A stretch of DNA of 7,043 nt from Clostridia bacterium (lineage in GTDB: Bacteria; Bacillota; Clostridia; Oscillospirales; CAG-272). The stretch covers positions 1 through 7,043 of the forward strand of contig JAFQUL010000027.1 in the NCBI GenBank assembly GCA_017408535.1, given 5' to 3'. The number at the start of each line of letters is the position of its first letter. Position 1 is the first letter of the stretch. Below are positions 1-6,633 of this stretch, piece by piece. Position numbers and translations under genes: made by a program. Below the pieces are notes generated by a model. The model saw nothing but the letters and a program-made list of their open reading frames with translations. It made no database searches and was not told where the DNA came from.

Positions 1-739
1 CGGCAACACGGTGCTGATAAACGATATCGAAGAGGGACTTATAGTATCTGAGATCTCACGCGGCTCATTCAAGGGAAAGATAATGCTCATTGACGATCCT
101 GCAAGAGTATACGTGGGTGCGACCCCCTACCCCGGAGAGAAGGGACTCAGAATAAGAGCCATGATGGAGCACTACGGTGCTGTTGCCGGTATAAACGCCA
201 GCGGCTTTGACGATCCCTATGAAAACGGTGACGGTGGAACAGTAGTAGGCCTCTCCTGTTCTATGGGCAACTATTGGGGTAATTACGCAAACTATTACGG
301 CAGTATCGTCCTCACTGAGGACAACAAGCTGGTCGTAGGCAATATTTCGATATGGAAGGGCTATAACATCAGAGACGGCATACAGTTCGGCCCCGTGCTT
401 ATCGCTGACGGAGAGGCACAGGTCAAGGGCTCAGCCGGCTACGGTCTTCACCCCCGCACCGCGATCGGCCAGAGAGAGGATGGTGTCATTGCTTTCCTCG
501 TTATCGACGGCCGTGACGTGACGCATTCCATCGGCTGTACCGTTGGTGATATGGCTGAAATACTTCTTGAATACGGCATTATAAACGCTGCCTGCTGTGA
601 CGGCGGAGCCAGCAGTGTTCTTGCATATAAAGATGAGGTCATAACCAAAAACTGCTCCCTTAATCCTGCCTACGGACGTCCCCTTCCCAATGCTTTTCTG
701 GTAAGAAGCAAGGCGGATATGGAAAATGCCGAAAGCTGA
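1..739 (+). CDS. Phosphodiester glycosidase (NAGPA-domain) protein, 5' end missing
   Basis: The reading frame is open from base 2 (Gly-Asn-Thr before the GTG at 11), so the gene starts left of the window and the GTG is not a convincing start. The visible 245 or so residues carry the NAGPA / DUF2233 fold. Family landmarks are GINASGF near 185-205, FGPVLIADG near 386-412, HPRTAIG near 449-469, VIDGRD near 502-519 and the CDGGASS signature at about 596-616, followed by the GRPLPNAFLVR ending. Family members, such as the mammalian mannose-6-phosphate uncovering enzyme, cleave sugar phosphodiesters. Bacterial homologues are usually exported and act on cell-surface or exopolysaccharide phosphodiesters; the export signal here would lie in the missing part. 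The usual DGGGSS signature reads DGGASS here. The next gene has its own promoter, so this one is probably transcribed separately. The family is clear; the substrate is unknown. Confidence 0.85.
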   Translation, partial: GNTVLINDIEEGLIVSEISRGSFKGKIMLIDDPARVYVGATPYPGEKGLRIRAMMEHYGAVAGINASGFDDPYENGDGGTVVGLSCSMGNYWGNYANYYGSIVLTEDNKLVVGNISIWKGYNIRDGIQFGPVLIADGEAQVKGSAGYGLHPRTAIGQREDGVIAFLVIDGRDVTHSIGCTVGDMAEILLEYGIINAACCDGGASSVLAYKDEVITKNCSLNPAYGRPLPNAFLVRSKADMENAES

Positions 740-775
740 CGGGAAAATACCGATAATTTTCGTCAAATAATTTTT
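738..775 (+). terminator. Possible weak terminator of the glycosidase gene
   Basis: GACG (738-741) plus AAAAT (744-748) can pair with ATTTT (756-760) plus CGTC (761-764), leaving a two-base GG bulge and a seven-base loop. The T-rich stretch TAATTTTTGTT follows. The stem is AT-rich and overlaps the stop codon, so it is a marginal intrinsic terminator. Confidence 0.35.
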
Positions 776-796
776 GTTAAAGCCCCGGTAAATATA

Positions 797-825
797 TTGA
801 TTTTACGCGGTTTATTTGATATAAT
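797..825 (+). promoter_or_regulatory. Sigma-A-type promoter of guaB
   Basis: A -35 box TTGATT (797-802), an exactly 17-base spacer and a perfect -10 box TATAAT (820-825) predict a start near 832. That gives a leader of about 60 bases before guaB. The leader is AT-rich; I see no purine riboswitch or other stable fold in it and no obvious operator. Confidence 0.85.
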
Positions 826-891
826 ATCTTAATAATTTATCTTTTACAGTTTAATAAATTTCTTAATATATATACTTACAGAGGAGGACTT

Positions 892-2391
892 ATGGCATAC
901 TATTACGACGAACCGTCCCGCACATTCAGTGAATATCTGCTTATTCCCGGTTACTCAGGACCTGACTGCATACCGGACAACGTTTCTCTCAGAACACCCC
1001 TTGTTAAATTCAAGCGCGGCGAAGAGCCTGCGCTCTCTATGAACATTCCCCTGGTTTCCGCAATAATGCAGTCTGTTTCTGACGATAATATGGCTGTAGC
1101 TCTTGCAAAGGAGGGCGGCGTTTCCTTTATCTACGGTTCTCAGTCTATTGAGGATCAGGCCAATATGGTTCGCCGTGCCAAGAACTACAAGGCAGGCTTT
1201 GTTAAGTCAGACTCCAATATCCGTCCCGACCAGACTCTGGCTGACGTTGTTGAGCTTAAGGAGCGTCTCGGTCACTCCACCATCGCTGTTACCGAGGACG
1301 GTACTGCAAACGGCAAGCTGGTTGGTATAGTTACCGGCCGTGACTACCGCGTAAGCCGTATGTCCCCCGATGAGAAGGTGTCGACCTTTATGACTCCCTT
1401 TGACAAACTCATCACCGCACGCGAGGGCATCACTCTTAAAGAGGCGAATGACGTTATCTGGGATCACAAACTCAACTCCCTTCCCATAATCGATGAGGAA
1501 CAGAAGCTGGTTGCTTTCGTTTTCCGTAAGGACTACGAGCAGCACAAGGAGAATCCCACCGAGCTTCTTGACGCACATAAGAGATATGTTGTAGGTGCAG
1601 GTATCAATACCCGTGACTACGCTGAGCGTATCCCCGCCCTTATTGATGCAGGTGTTGACGTCCTCTGCATCGACTCAAGCGAGGGCTTTACCGAGTGGCA
1701 GAGAATAGTTATCAAGTACGTTCGTGAGAACTACGGCGACACCGTTAAGATAGGTGCCGGCAACGTAGTTGACAAGGACGGCTTCAGATTTCTCGCTGAG
1801 GCAGGTGCTGACTTTGTCAAGATCGGTATCGGCGGCGGCTCTATCTGCATCACCCGTGAGACCAAGGGTATCGGCCGCGGACAGGCTACTGCGGTCATCG
1901 ACGTTGCAGAGGCACGTGACGAGTATTTCCGTGAGACCGGTGTTTACATTCCGATCTGCTCTGACGGCGGTATCGTTCACGACTATCACGTAACTCTTGC
2001 TCTTGCTATGGGCTGTGACTTCTGTATGCTCGGCAGATATTTCGCAAGATTTGACGAGAGCCCCACCAACAAAGTCATGATAAACGGCAACTATATGAAG
2101 GAGTACTGGGGCGAGGGTAGCGCACGCGCACGCAACTGGCAGAGATACGATCTCGGCGGCGCGGCTAAGCTTTCCTTCGTTGAGGGTGTTGACTGCTACG
2201 TTCCTTACGCAGGCTCTCTTCACGACAACCTTTCCACCACTCTTTCAAAGGTTCGCTCCACTATGTGCAACTGCGGCGCGCTTACCATCGCTGAGCTTCA
2301 GGAAAAGGCCAAGCTCACTCTGGTCAGCAGCGTTTCCATCGTTGAGGGCGGCGCTCACGACGTTGTGGTAAAGGATATGAATCAGAAATAA
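892..2391 (+). CDS. guaB: Inosine-5'-monophosphate dehydrogenase, Tritrichomonas-like type
   Basis: This cytoplasmic enzyme oxidises IMP to XMP with NAD+, the committed step to GMP. The start ATG at 892 follows GAGGAGG (881-887) at good spacing. The 499 residues form a complete IMPDH: an N-terminal barrel half with PLVSAIMQSVS (residues 53-63), a CBS pair at about 105-225, then the catalytic half. Visible key residues are Asp261 (IDSSEG), Lys310, the K+ and catalytic loop GIGGGSICIT with Cys319 and Thr321, the flap EYWGEGSARARNWQRYD with Arg418-Tyr419 (404-420), Glu431, and the second K+ segment Glu485-Gly-Gly. As I recall the Tritrichomonas foetus enzyme (503 aa), all these residues have the same numbers there, and long segments match almost word for word. 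Most bacterial IMPDHs read GPGSICTTR at the loop; this one reads GGGSICITR. Lys310 and Glu431 are the pair linked to poor mycophenolate binding in non-mammalian enzymes. The gene has its own promoter and terminator. Confidence 0.97.
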   Translation: MAYYYDEPSRTFSEYLLIPGYSGPDCIPDNVSLRTPLVKFKRGEEPALSMNIPLVSAIMQSVSDDNMAVALAKEGGVSFIYGSQSIEDQANMVRRAKNYKAGFVKSDSNIRPDQTLADVVELKERLGHSTIAVTEDGTANGKLVGIVTGRDYRVSRMSPDEKVSTFMTPFDKLITAREGITLKEANDVIWDHKLNSLPIIDEEQKLVAFVFRKDYEQHKENPTELLDAHKRYVVGAGINTRDYAERIPALIDAGVDVLCIDSSEGFTEWQRIVIKYVRENYGDTVKIGAGNVVDKDGFRFLAEAGADFVKIGIGGGSICITRETKGIGRGQATAVIDVAEARDEYFRETGVYIPICSDGGIVHDYHVTLALAMGCDFCMLGRYFARFDESPTNKVMINGNYMKEYWGEGSARARNWQRYDLGGAAKLSFVEGVDCYVPYAGSLHDNLSTTLSKVRSTMCNCGALTIAELQEKAKLTLVSSVSIVEGGAHDVVVKDMNQK

Positions 2392-2408
2392 TTATAAAAA
2401 TTATAAAG

Positions 2409-2442
2409 CGGACTGCTCCCACAAAGGGCAGTCCGTTTCTTT
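2409..2442 (+). terminator. Intrinsic terminator after guaB
   Basis: CGGACTGC (2409-2416) pairs perfectly with GCAGTCCG (2428-2435) around an 11-base loop, followed by TTTCTTT. It begins 17 bases after the guaB stop. The aminopeptidase start lies only about 30 bases further on, so read-through may feed that gene. Confidence 0.85.
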
Positions 2443-2472
2443 AACAGATAAACAGAAATGGAGATACAGATA

Positions 2473-3708
2473 ATGAATTTTAATGAAAAGCTCAGAGAAT
2501 ATGCCCGTCTGACAGTAAAAATGGGCGTTAACGTATCCCGTGGCCAGGAGGTCTTTCTCACCTGCCCCGTTGAGTGTGCCGCCTTTGGACGTATGATAAT
2601 GGAGGAGGCCTATGCCGCAGGAGCGAGAGAGGTCATTATGAACTACATTGATCCCAAGGCACAGAGGATCAAGTATATCAACTCCGACATCAGCATTTTT
2701 GAGACGGTACCGCCGTGGGAGGTGGAAAAGCGTACCCACTACGGCCGCAGAAAGGGTGCTATGATATCCATTCTCGCAGAGGACCCCGACATCAACCGTG
2801 GTGTTCCCGGTGAAAAGCTGCTTGCGGCAACAAGAGCCCGTCACGAGGCCTTTAAGGAATATTATAAGCTTATGGATGCAGGCGACATCCGCTGGACTCT
2901 GGTCGCCTACCCCATTCCCGAATGGGCTGCCAAGGTATTCCCGGAAGCCGAGCCCGAGGCGGCGGTGGATATGCTGTGGGACGCTATCTTCGAGACGGTG
3001 AGAATAGGCGGCGGTGCCGACAGCACTGACCTTTGGCTTGAGCATGACAAGAGCCTTAAGGCAAGATCAAAGATACTCAATGATTTTGCCTTTGACGTGA
3101 TCGAGTGTAAAAACTCCCTCGGCACAGATATCAGGATCGGTATGCCGGAGGATCATATCTGGTGCGGCGGAAGCGATCTTTCGTCAGACGGATATTTCTA
3201 CTTTCCCAATATGCCCACCGAGGAGCTGTTCACCATGCCCCATTGCCGCCGTACCGACGGAAAGGTATGCTCTTCCCTGCCCCTTTCCTACCAGGGCAAT
3301 ATGATAAACAATTTTTCTCTCACCTTCAAGTACGGTGCGGTAGTGGATTTCTCTGCCGAGGAGGGTTATGACGCACTTGCAAGACTTCTTGACACCGACG
3401 AGGGCTCAAGACGTCTGGGCGAGATAGCGCTGATTCCCTATGATTCTCCTATTTCAAACCAGAAGATACTCTACTACAATACCCTCTTTGACGAAAATGC
3501 ATCCTGCCATCTGGCACTGGGCGACTGTTACCCCAACACGGTAAAGGGTGGCGAGCTACTTGAACGTGACGAGCTTCTTGAGCGCGGCGGCAATCATTCC
3601 GCCAACCACGTGGACTTTATGTTCGGTACTGCCGATATGGAGATAACCGGAATAAAGAAGGACGGCACCCGCCATCCCATATTCAAAAACGGCAATTTCG
3701 TATTTTGA
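2473..3708 (+). CDS. M29-family metallo-aminopeptidase
   Basis: This is a dimetal aminopeptidase of the M29 (AmpS/AmpT/PepS) family, which removes N-terminal residues from peptides in the cytoplasm. I prefer the ATG at 2473 over the in-frame ATG at 2458. GGAG (2460-2463) sits nine bases before 2473 but overlaps the earlier ATG, and the resulting start MNFNEKLREYARL fits the family. From 2473 the protein has 411 residues, the usual family length. Motifs in order: the VKMGVNVSRGQEV region near residues 15-27; PTEELFTMPH with Glu250; LGEIALIP with Glu317; LFDENASCHLALG with Glu341 and His346; and NHVDFM with His379 and Asp381. These are the expected metal ligands and catalytic residues, and none is missing. 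No signal peptide is visible. No clear promoter lies between the guaB terminator and this start. The family is certain; peptide preference cannot be read. Confidence 0.95.
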   Translation: MNFNEKLREYARLTVKMGVNVSRGQEVFLTCPVECAAFGRMIMEEAYAAGAREVIMNYIDPKAQRIKYINSDISIFETVPPWEVEKRTHYGRRKGAMISILAEDPDINRGVPGEKLLAATRARHEAFKEYYKLMDAGDIRWTLVAYPIPEWAAKVFPEAEPEAAVDMLWDAIFETVRIGGGADSTDLWLEHDKSLKARSKILNDFAFDVIECKNSLGTDIRIGMPEDHIWCGGSDLSSDGYFYFPNMPTEELFTMPHCRRTDGKVCSSLPLSYQGNMINNFSLTFKYGAVVDFSAEEGYDALARLLDTDEGSRRLGEIALIPYDSPISNQKILYYNTLFDENASCHLALGDCYPNTVKGGELLERDELLERGGNHSANHVDFMFGTADMEITGIKKDGTRHPIFKNGNFVF

Positions 3709-3806
3709 TCTCCCGCGGTCAACCGTATTTTGCAGTTAATAACAAGTCTGCATATTAAGATGATATTATCCCGAACGTCACGGTTCAGACGTGCATACAA
3801 TGATAG

Positions 3807-3841
3807 AAACGGCATACGGGGAAAATCCGTATGCCGTTTTT
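3807..3841. terminator. Bidirectional terminator between converging genes
   Basis: AAACGGCATACGG (3807-3819) pairs perfectly with CCGTATGCCGTTT (3827-3839) around a seven-base loop, a 13-bp stem. On the plus strand it runs into TTTTTATTATT and ends the aminopeptidase unit. On the minus strand it is followed by TTTCTATC and lies 26 bases past the lipoprotein stop, so it can end both units. Confidence 0.9.
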
Positions 3842-3867
3842 ATTATTGTGTTTTACCATTTTACCTG

Positions 3868-5412
3868 TCAGACGTCAAGCTTCTCAATCTCAGCTCTGAA
3901 TAACTTGAGAAATAACGGAAGCATTTTCTGTACCTTGGTATACTCTGATGCAAATGACGTGCTCTTACCATAGAGCAGATCACGCATTACGCTTGCGGCA
4001 GGCATACCCAGATCACGTCCGTAGATCCAGGATGCGTCTATCTTAATATTCTGAGTGATAGTATCCAGCATCTGTCTTGACTGGGGGTCATTGGCGTATC
4101 TGCCCTTAAGCACCTTATCGTAGTAAACGGGCTGTACCTCTTTGTAGGACTCGTAAGCGAGAGCCTCCATTACTGCACCGCTTCTACCGGGATCTGCTAC
4201 GGTATTCGGCACCATCATCACGCTGTACTGGTCGTGAGCGTAGGAGAAATACTCCTTCTGATTTTCATCGTACTTGGGGCTGGGGAGGATACCGTACTCA
4301 TCCTGCATATTTCTGAGGCTCGGTTTCTCTGCATAGCTGAGGTGCAGGAATGCAAGCAAAATATTACCGGAGGCAAACATCTCGCTGGCAGGTTCGAATC
4401 CGGCGGAATCAATAAAATCGTAGGTACCAACATTATCGTAAAGAAGAGCGTATACCTTGTCAAAAACGGTAGAGAGCTTTTCTCTCTGCCCGGAATTTGC
4501 CTCAAACCATCCGTCCTCATCCTTACTCAAAAGGCTGAGATCACAGCTGCTCCAGAAAATATCGCAGCATTCATAATGGTTCATCGCGAGACCGTAACGG
4601 TCCTCCTCATCCCTTACATCGTCACCGTCAAGAGAAAGGTATACGGAGGGGATAAGTTCAGAGATATAGTCAAGGGTCCATCTGCCCTCATTTACAACAG
4701 TATAGAGATCTTCAACACCGAGATCGGTGCCAAGATCCTTATTGTAGTAGGTAACAAAAATAAATCTGTTAAGCGAGAGGCAAGGGGCACCGGTTATACT
4801 GTACAGACGCTCCTCTCCAAGCTCAGCCTGCTCGATCCAATACTGCGCCCACCAAGGCTTTGAGGGGTCGAGATAGGTATCTATACCGTTATCGTAAAGG
4901 TTATACATATAACCCTGCTTGACCATAGGTGTACCGTCTATTACCGAGGTAGCCACGAGATCGTAGCTGTCATCACCCGAGCCGATAGCCACCGAAACCT
5001 CGTCATTGACCTTGTCGCTGCTAACCTGTATTTCTCTGAGACGGATACCGAGAAGCTCGTTTACCCGCTGAGTGCAATTGTAGATAGCATCGTTTATCGG
5101 ATCATTGGTAAGCTCGTCTGCATATATCTCGGCAGCACCTGCCTGATCCGCCCATTTCTGCGGATTGTTTTCATCCTCGCCGCTGGCGCGGGTAAGGATA
5201 ATAAATTCCTCTTCGCCAAAGTCGAGCTCTGTAAGTGCGGGATCCATAGGCTCAAGATAGGTGGTTATATTGTCACTCGCCCCCGTAGTATCAGCAGAAT
5301 TGCCGCTTGAGGGATTTTTGGTATCAGATACATTGTCCCCGTCGGAGGCACATCCTGCAAGGATCGCCGCCAACATGGAGATGATGAGGACAATTGAAAA
5401 TATTCTTTTCAT
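3868..5412 (-). CDS. ABC-type extracellular solute-binding lipoprotein (sugar-type)
   Basis: The 514-residue precursor starts with a lipoprotein signal: Lys-Arg, a hydrophobic stretch (residues 4-19) and the lipobox LAGC with Cys21. A Ser/Asn/Asp/Thr-rich linker (about 22-55) tethers the mature domain to the membrane. The body resembles family 1 (sugar or oligosaccharide) binding proteins of Clostridia: DPINDAIYNCTQRVNELLG (104-122), YDLVATS (150-156), TYYNKDLGTDLGVEDLY (221-237), EGRWTLDYI (242-250), FASGNILLAF (346-355) and YGILPSPKYDENQKEY (373-388). It should capture a solute outside the membrane for an ABC importer. No permease or ATPase is adjacent, so it either shares a transporter encoded elsewhere or acts as a sensor. 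It starts 23 bases after the phosphoesterase stop, so the two are probably co-transcribed. The ribosome site is poor (only GGG in the gap), but the ATG at 5412 is the one that keeps the signal peptide. The ligand cannot be determined. Confidence 0.88.
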   Translation of the reverse strand: MKRIFSIVLIISMLAAILAGCASDGDNVSDTKNPSSGNSADTTGASDNITTYLEPMDPALTELDFGEEEFIILTRASGEDENNPQKWADQAGAAEIYADELTNDPINDAIYNCTQRVNELLGIRLREIQVSSDKVNDEVSVAIGSGDDSYDLVATSVIDGTPMVKQGYMYNLYDNGIDTYLDPSKPWWAQYWIEQAELGEERLYSITGAPCLSLNRFIFVTYYNKDLGTDLGVEDLYTVVNEGRWTLDYISELIPSVYLSLDGDDVRDEEDRYGLAMNHYECCDIFWSSCDLSLLSKDEDGWFEANSGQREKLSTVFDKVYALLYDNVGTYDFIDSAGFEPASEMFASGNILLAFLHLSYAEKPSLRNMQDEYGILPSPKYDENQKEYFSYAHDQYSVMMVPNTVADPGRSGAVMEALAYESYKEVQPVYYDKVLKGRYANDPQSRQMLDTITQNIKIDASWIYGRDLGMPAASVMRDLLYGKSTSFASEYTKVQKMLPLFLKLFRAEIEKLDV

Positions 5413-5435
5413 TCATCTATACCCATATTATAGTA

Positions 5436-6365
5436 TTATCCCACAATGTCTATCACACGAAGAAAGCCCATAAACGCGGGATGTGCGGTATACTGAAGCA
5501 CCTCATCCTCAGAAAAGCTCTCGCCCTGATCCTCTGCCTCACCGCCGCCGGAAGCAAGGTGAACGTGACCGGAAAAGACGGCAAGGATATTATCCTTATT
5601 CTCATTGATAAGGCGGACAAAATCGAGGCACTCCTGGCTCTGACCATCAGAGCCGACTATCCAGTGAGACAGATCGTCCCCCCAGGAACGGCGGGCAGGC
5701 TCTTCTACAGACAGGGTCTTGACGGGTGCGTGAAGAAGCACCACAGTGGGTCTTCCTCTCTCCAGCTGTTTTCTCAGTATTTCCGTCTCTTTGGCGGTAA
5801 CGGTACCGTAGCCGTCAAAGACAGATACGATATCGATACCGCATACAGTGTCTATCATAACGTCATCTCTTTTTCCCATAACGCTGTCATAGGCCGCTCT
5901 TGTACTGTCGTCCGAATCCTCCTCCGGGCAATCGTGATTACCGAGAGAGATGAAACACTTAGTACCGAGAGAATCCATATATTCTCCAAGGGTGATATAG
6001 TTTGAAACTGAGGGATTATCCACCGCATCTCCGGTTATAAATACCCCGTCGGGTGAAAGTTCGCGGATACGTTCGGCAACGGCATAATTGACCTCCATAA
6101 GATCGAGCCGTCTTTCACTGCCGTCAGGAAGCTCGGCACGTATGTCTGTAAACTGATTCCAGAACTTACGTGTATGTGCAACTTTTTCTATTATTTCAGG
6201 GCTATCCTCAGGGCGGCTGACCACCATATGAGAATCTGAAATATGTACGAACCGGCAAATCGGCTTTGCATTCTCCCCTGCCCCGGGCAGTGTCAGCACG
6301 ACACGAGATTCTTCAAGCACACATTTTCCGTATTCTGTATTAACCTGTACCTTTGTAATAGCCAT
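5436..6365 (-). CDS. Calcineurin-like metallophosphoesterase
   Basis: The 309-residue protein has the full motif set of the metallophosphoesterase superfamily, in order: HISDSH (Asp44, His46), TGDAVDN (Asp113, Asp116), SLGNHD (Asn143, His144), LLHAP (His212) and FSGHVHL (His267, His269). These bind two metal ions and hydrolyse phosphomonoesters or phosphodiesters. There is no signal peptide or membrane segment, so it should be cytoplasmic. The first 35 or so residues (MAITKVQVNT onward, beta-rich) precede the catalytic core and match no domain I know. The start ATG at 6365 has GGAGG (minus strand, 6374-6378) eight bases upstream. A good promoter lies just before it, and the lipoprotein gene follows after 23 bases. 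Candidate substrates include cyclic nucleotides, sugar phosphates and glycerophosphodiesters; the sequence does not decide. The class is certain, the reaction unknown. Confidence 0.92.
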   Translation of the reverse strand: MAITKVQVNTEYGKCVLEESRVVLTLPGAGENAKPICRFVHISDSHMVVSRPEDSPEIIEKVAHTRKFWNQFTDIRAELPDGSERRLDLMEVNYAVAERIRELSPDGVFITGDAVDNPSVSNYITLGEYMDSLGTKCFISLGNHDCPEEDSDDSTRAAYDSVMGKRDDVMIDTVCGIDIVSVFDGYGTVTAKETEILRKQLERGRPTVVLLHAPVKTLSVEEPARRSWGDDLSHWIVGSDGQSQECLDFVRLINENKDNILAVFSGHVHLASGGGEAEDQGESFSEDEVLQYTAHPAFMGFLRVIDIVG

Positions 6366-6373
6366 GTGTTTAT

Positions 6374-6378
6374 CCTCC
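6374..6378 (-). promoter_or_regulatory. Ribosome binding site of the phosphoesterase
   Basis: On the minus strand this reads GGAGG, eight bases before the ATG at 6365. It fixes the start of the phosphoesterase gene and contrasts with the weak site in front of the downstream lipoprotein gene. Confidence 0.85.
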
Positions 6379-6394
6379 GTGTTTTATTTCCTAT

Positions 6395-6423
6395 ATTATA
6401 CCATAGTCCTGCGTTCAAATCAA
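6395..6423 (-). promoter_or_regulatory. Sigma-A-type promoter of the phosphoesterase-lipoprotein operon
   Basis: On the minus strand a -35 box TTGATT (6418-6423) is followed by an exactly 17-base spacer and a perfect -10 box TATAAT (6395-6400). The predicted start near 6388 gives a leader of only about 20 bases that carries just the ribosome site. The boxes and spacing are identical to those of the guaB promoter. Confidence 0.85.
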
Positions 6424-6483
6424 TAAAAACCTTACGTATTACAGCGTATGATCATCTTAATAAAGGTTTAATTCTGTATTTCT

Positions 6484-6558
6484 CTCTCTACAGGAAAATT
6501 TCCGTTTTCGCGTATGCGAAACAGGTGACGGTATCACCTGAGGAAATTTTCGTGAGAG
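6484..6558. repeat. Three-way-junction fold-back element
   Basis: An outer 10-bp perfect stem pairs GAAAATTTCC (6494-6503) with GGAAATTTTC (6542-6551). It can extend through CTCTC (6484-6488) and GAGAG (6554-6558) with small bulges. Inside sit two abutting hairpins: GTTTTCGC-GTAT-GCGAAAC (6504-6522, one T bulged) and the perfect 7-bp CAGGTGA-CGGTA-TCACCTG (6522-6540). Only A6541 remains clearly unpaired at the junction. The three stems form a tight cloverleaf-like fold possible in DNA or RNA, on either strand. I know no RNA family that fits. Confidence 0.7.
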
Positions 6559-6603
6559 GGTGCAACTACAATTTTGGGTTATAATTTGATTATATGCACC
6601 CTC
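6556..6603. repeat. 9-bp inverted repeat enclosing a TATAAT/ATTATA palindrome
   Basis: GAGGGTGCA (6556-6564) pairs perfectly with TGCACCCTC (6595-6603). The 30-base interior ends in TATAAT-TTG-ATTATA (6580-6594), a 6-bp hairpin stacked directly on the outer stem. The palindrome supplies a -10-like hexamer on both strands, but no -35 box lies at the right distance on the plus strand. The left arm overlaps the base of the preceding fold by three bases (6556-6558). Confidence 0.65.
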
Positions 6604-6610
6604 AAACCTC

Positions 6611-6632
6611 GGACAGTCGGGGACGCCTGTCC
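6611..6632. repeat. Short hairpin with two competing pairings
   Basis: GGACAG (6611-6616) pairs with CTGTCC (6627-6632). Alternatively GGGAC (6620-6624) pairs with GTCCC (6629-6633). From memory, the word GGGGACGCCTGTCCCTACA resembles small dispersed intergenic repeats in clostridial genomes; a genome search would be needed to confirm this. Confidence 0.55.
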
Positions 6633-6633
6633 C

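Noticed and set aside
826..891. Possible purine riboswitch in the guaB leader
   Set aside because: The leader is about 60 AT-rich bases with no paired stems or conserved junction sequences, too short for a purine aptamer plus expression platform.
2401..3045. 214-residue minus-strand open frame over the aminopeptidase
   Set aside because: It is antisense to a gene with a complete set of metal ligands, and its own product has no family features.
3775..3792. ACGTC/GACGT inverted repeat in the gap after the aminopeptidase
   Set aside because: It is only five base pairs with an eight-base loop; the adjacent 13-bp terminator explains the region.
4234..4863. 209-residue plus-strand open frame
   Set aside because: It is a shadow of the solute-binding lipoprotein gene, with no domain and no ribosome site.
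5427..5432. TATAAT on the minus strand in the 23-base gap before the lipoprotein gene
   Set aside because: No -35 box lies at a suitable distance and the leader would be under ten bases, so co-transcription with the phosphoesterase is more likely.
5394..6005. 203-residue plus-strand open frame
   Set aside because: It is a shadow of the phosphoesterase, whose minus-strand frame carries all the catalytic motifs.
6243..6584. 113-residue plus-strand open frame
   Set aside because: It begins antisense inside the phosphoesterase gene and crosses that gene's promoter and the three-way-junction repeat. It has no ribosome site or recognisable domain.
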